A stretch of 64,000 nt of DNA, from assembly GCA_028689145.1 (NCBI GenBank), contig JAQTWT010000006.1, positions 62,001 through 126,000 of the forward strand, given 5' to 3'. Every line of letters starts with the position of its first letter. The first letter of the stretch is position 1. Both the position numbers and the translations under genes were made by a program. Below, in pieces: positions 61,555 through 64,000 of this stretch. The notes below the pieces were generated by a model. The model was not told the origin of the DNA and made no database searches. It saw nothing but the letters and a program-made list of their open reading frames with translations. The DNA comes from Gallionella sp. (lineage in GTDB: Bacteria; Pseudomonadota; Gammaproteobacteria; Burkholderiales; Gallionellaceae).

Positions 61555-61941
61555 TCAGGGTTTATAGTCTGTCAGTGATAAAAATAAACCTAATTCAGAA
61601 AGAGCCTTGGTTATTTCAAGCAAGGAGCTGCGCCCAAGATTATGATTGCGTACTAAGTCTCTTTTGGATCTTAAGGTCAAATCCTTCACCGTATAGATTT
61701 CCAATCTTTCAAGGCAATTCAGAGTGCGGAGAGAGAGCCCCAAGTTTTTAATCTTAAGGTCATAATGTCCATCAGGATTTTCTGATTCAAAGCGTTTAAC
61801 ATAAGACAAGATGCCTAATTTGGCGTAATCACTTTGAAAGGCCATCGCATCTTCGGCGTTTGAATAGTAGTAATGCTCTTCAAATTCCTTTGAAAGAGAA
61901 TTGAAAAGAAAAAGCGTAAATTGTACGTTTTTGTCATCCAT
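61555..61941 (-). CDS. Small protein with RNA-polymerase alpha-CTD-like domain
   Basis: 128 residues. The N-terminal 60 are of unknown type (FTLFLFNSLSKEFEEHYYYS). Residues 63-125 look like the alpha subunit C-terminal domain: IKNLGLSLRTLNCLERL, EIYTVKDL and HNLGRSSLLEI. Arg72 and Asn75 correspond to alpha Arg265 and Asn268, which contact UP-element DNA and activators; the Lys298 position is Ser. No alpha-NTD is present, so it cannot replace RpoA. It may bind DNA or compete for activators (inference). GGGGCAAGG precedes the ATG. Confidence 0.8.
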   Translation of the reverse strand: MDDKNVQFTLFLFNSLSKEFEEHYYYSNAEDAMAFQSDYAKLGILSYVKRFESENPDGHYDLKIKNLGLSLRTLNCLERLEIYTVKDLTLRSKRDLVRNHNLGRSSLLEITKALSELGLFLSLTDYKP

Positions 61942-61980
61942 ATCCTTGCCCCCTATTGAATTATAACAACAAAGTTCCTG

Positions 61981-62099
61981 TCCCGAGGTTTGCTCGGGGA
62001 TTTTATGATCCTTGTTTCTCGGTAGGCTTGAAATACGGGCAATGGTTTTGGTAAGATTCAGGCATGCAGAACCTGCCGCCCTTGATCGGGCGGTTTTTT
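61981..62099 (+). ncRNA. Candidate small RNA ending in a strong terminator
   Basis: Between divergent genes lies a stretch with hairpin CCCGAG/CTCGGG (61982-61998, followed by TTTT) and then a strong intrinsic terminator, CCGCCC/GGGCGG plus T6 at 62076-62099. No + strand ORF precedes the terminator for more than 500 bases. A short unannotated transcript starting in the AT-rich 61950s would explain it. It is not a recognised RNA family. Confidence 0.35.
62076..62099 (+). terminator. Rho-independent terminator
   Basis: CCGCCC and GGGCGG arms, 6-base loop, then six Ts. It lies 50 bases before the small ORF at 62150. Confidence 0.75.
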
Positions 62100-62149
62100 A
62101 TCGCGTAGTAACGGCTGCGGAATATGCCCCCGGATAATTTGAGTTAAAT

Positions 62150-62257
62150 ATGAACGAAAATAATGAATCTTTGAGCTTGCGGAATGTATTTTTGATACTG
62201 TTAGGCGCGTTCGTGCTGGCATTTTGTGTCGCCTATTTTATCGGGGCAGGTAAATAA
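62150..62257 (+). CDS. Putative 35-residue single-span membrane protein
   Basis: The frame starts with a hydrophilic MNENNESLSLRN and continues with one hydrophobic segment (VFLILLGAFVLAFCVAYFIG), ending AGK. The N-out/C-in style span with a short charged tail is typical of small membrane proteins, but there is no strong ribosome-binding site and no homologue I recognise. Confidence 0.45.
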   Translation: MNENNESLSLRNVFLILLGAFVLAFCVAYFIGAGK

Positions 62258-62416
62258 GACGACTGGCTGTATCGTGTTCGGACACGGTACTTTGCAAGTT
62301 CCGGCATAGATTTGTCGAATTATTTGTGTCTGAATTACCCCCGCAATGACATCTCCCCTGAAATAAAAGTCCTATTGTAGTGCACCGCTATTAACGGTAC
62401 TGATGCGAAAACCCTT

Positions 62417-62462
62417 GTAGGTCGGGCTTTAGCCCGATACGTCGGGTTGAAACCCGACCTAC
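62417..62462. repeat. REP/BIME-like palindromic pair, family C
   Basis: GTAGGTCGGGCTTTAGCCCG followed by GTCGGGTTGAAACCCGACCTAC-type arm. Same family as the in-frame element at 46349-46403. Confidence 0.8.
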
Positions 62463-62609
62463 AATGCGGCGCTGACCATTGGTATAAGTTCCAAACAGAA
62501 TGGCGCACTACAGCGCTGGAGAGGTATCCGGAGAGGTTTCAGGACCACTAAGCCGGACAGGGCGGCAGGTACTTGCTTAGTGCTTCTTTGGAATAGAATG
62601 AAGCGCAGG

Positions 62610-62637
62610 CTTGAAATTCTTACAGACTTCCCCCACG
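62610..62637 (+). promoter_or_regulatory. Sigma-32-like heat-shock promoter of clpB
   Basis: CTTGAAA at 62610-62616, a 13-base spacer, then CCCCCACG at 62630-62637. This is close to the RpoH consensus (CTTGAAA, 11-16 bases, CCCCAT). It lies 35 bases before the clpB start codon, which has AAGGAG upstream. Confidence 0.8.
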
Positions 62638-62671
62638 TAGCGAGCATTCGAGTTTACTCAAGGAGTGCAGC

Positions 62672-64000
<1,329 letters not shown>

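Larger units (their letters stand above)
62258..62671. other. Intergenic region upstream of clpB
   Basis: No gene seen. Contains a CGTGT/ACACG hairpin near 62272-62286, the REP pair at 62417-62462 and the sigma-32-like promoter at 62610-62637. Confidence 0.65.

Overview
The window looks like the chromosome of a betaproteobacterium, most likely Nitrosomonadales and possibly Gallionellaceae-like. This is inferred from gene style: a PA2778/PA2779 pair, a full type II secretion system (T2SS), YqjD/YqjE/YqjK-like genes, DUF3494 lipoproteins and very dense hybrid two-component genes. I see no rRNA, tRNA, CRISPR array, insertion sequence, integrase or phage structural gene.

Layout. (1) 1-890: tail of an unknown gene, then a repeat-rich spacer. 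(2) 890-20250: a signalling array running almost entirely on the + strand. It holds a Crp/Fnr-type regulator, four hybrid or multi-receiver histidine kinases, two REC-PAS proteins, a stand-alone CheB esterase, an HD-GYP and a GGDEF protein for cyclic-di-GMP turnover, and a receiver fused to an MgtE-type cation-transport domain. (3) 20407-34389, all on the - strand: envelope and stress genes (AI-2E family transporter, PA2778-type cysteine peptidase, PA2779, LapA-like, BON lipoproteins, two OmpA-family proteins) and three large DUF3494 lipoproteins. Two of those are an exact 2.57-kb tandem duplication. (4) 35067-45013, + strand: a stress and envelope block of small genes (CsbD, glycine-zipper, CspA, di-haem peroxidase, FMN reductase, alpha/beta hydrolase, lmo0937-type, DUF4398, OmpA, DUF3309, YqjD/E/K-like), bracketed by two paralogous lipoproteins. 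(5) 45045-60407: a 1193-residue hybrid kinase, then a T2SS in two divergent arms, gspC-D-E-(response regulator)-F on - and gspG-H-I-J-K-L-M-N on +. (6) 60616-64000: a fourth DUF3494 lipoprotein, a small protein carrying an RNA-polymerase alpha-CTD-like domain, a small membrane ORF and the 5' part of clpB behind a sigma-32-like promoter.

How the parts may work together. About a dozen upstream regions carry one 19-bp dyad (consensus TATGTGCGNTAGCGCACRG). Its half-site geometry, TGTGC-N6-GCACR, is the 5-6-5 geometry of Crp/Fnr-family operators. The Crp/Fnr-like gene at 890 has a variant of this site in its own upstream region. The sites lie before the stress genes, the DUF3494 genes, a cold-shock gene, the T2SS divergent promoter and a kinase, so a common stress/envelope regulon is a reasonable but unproven reading.

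Other points of interest are the REC-MgtE fusion, one receiver family joined to several different outputs, GTAG-type REP palindromes inserted in frame inside a kinase gene, a (C)10 tract near the start of gspD, a response regulator inside the gsp operon, and the free-standing alpha-CTD-like protein.
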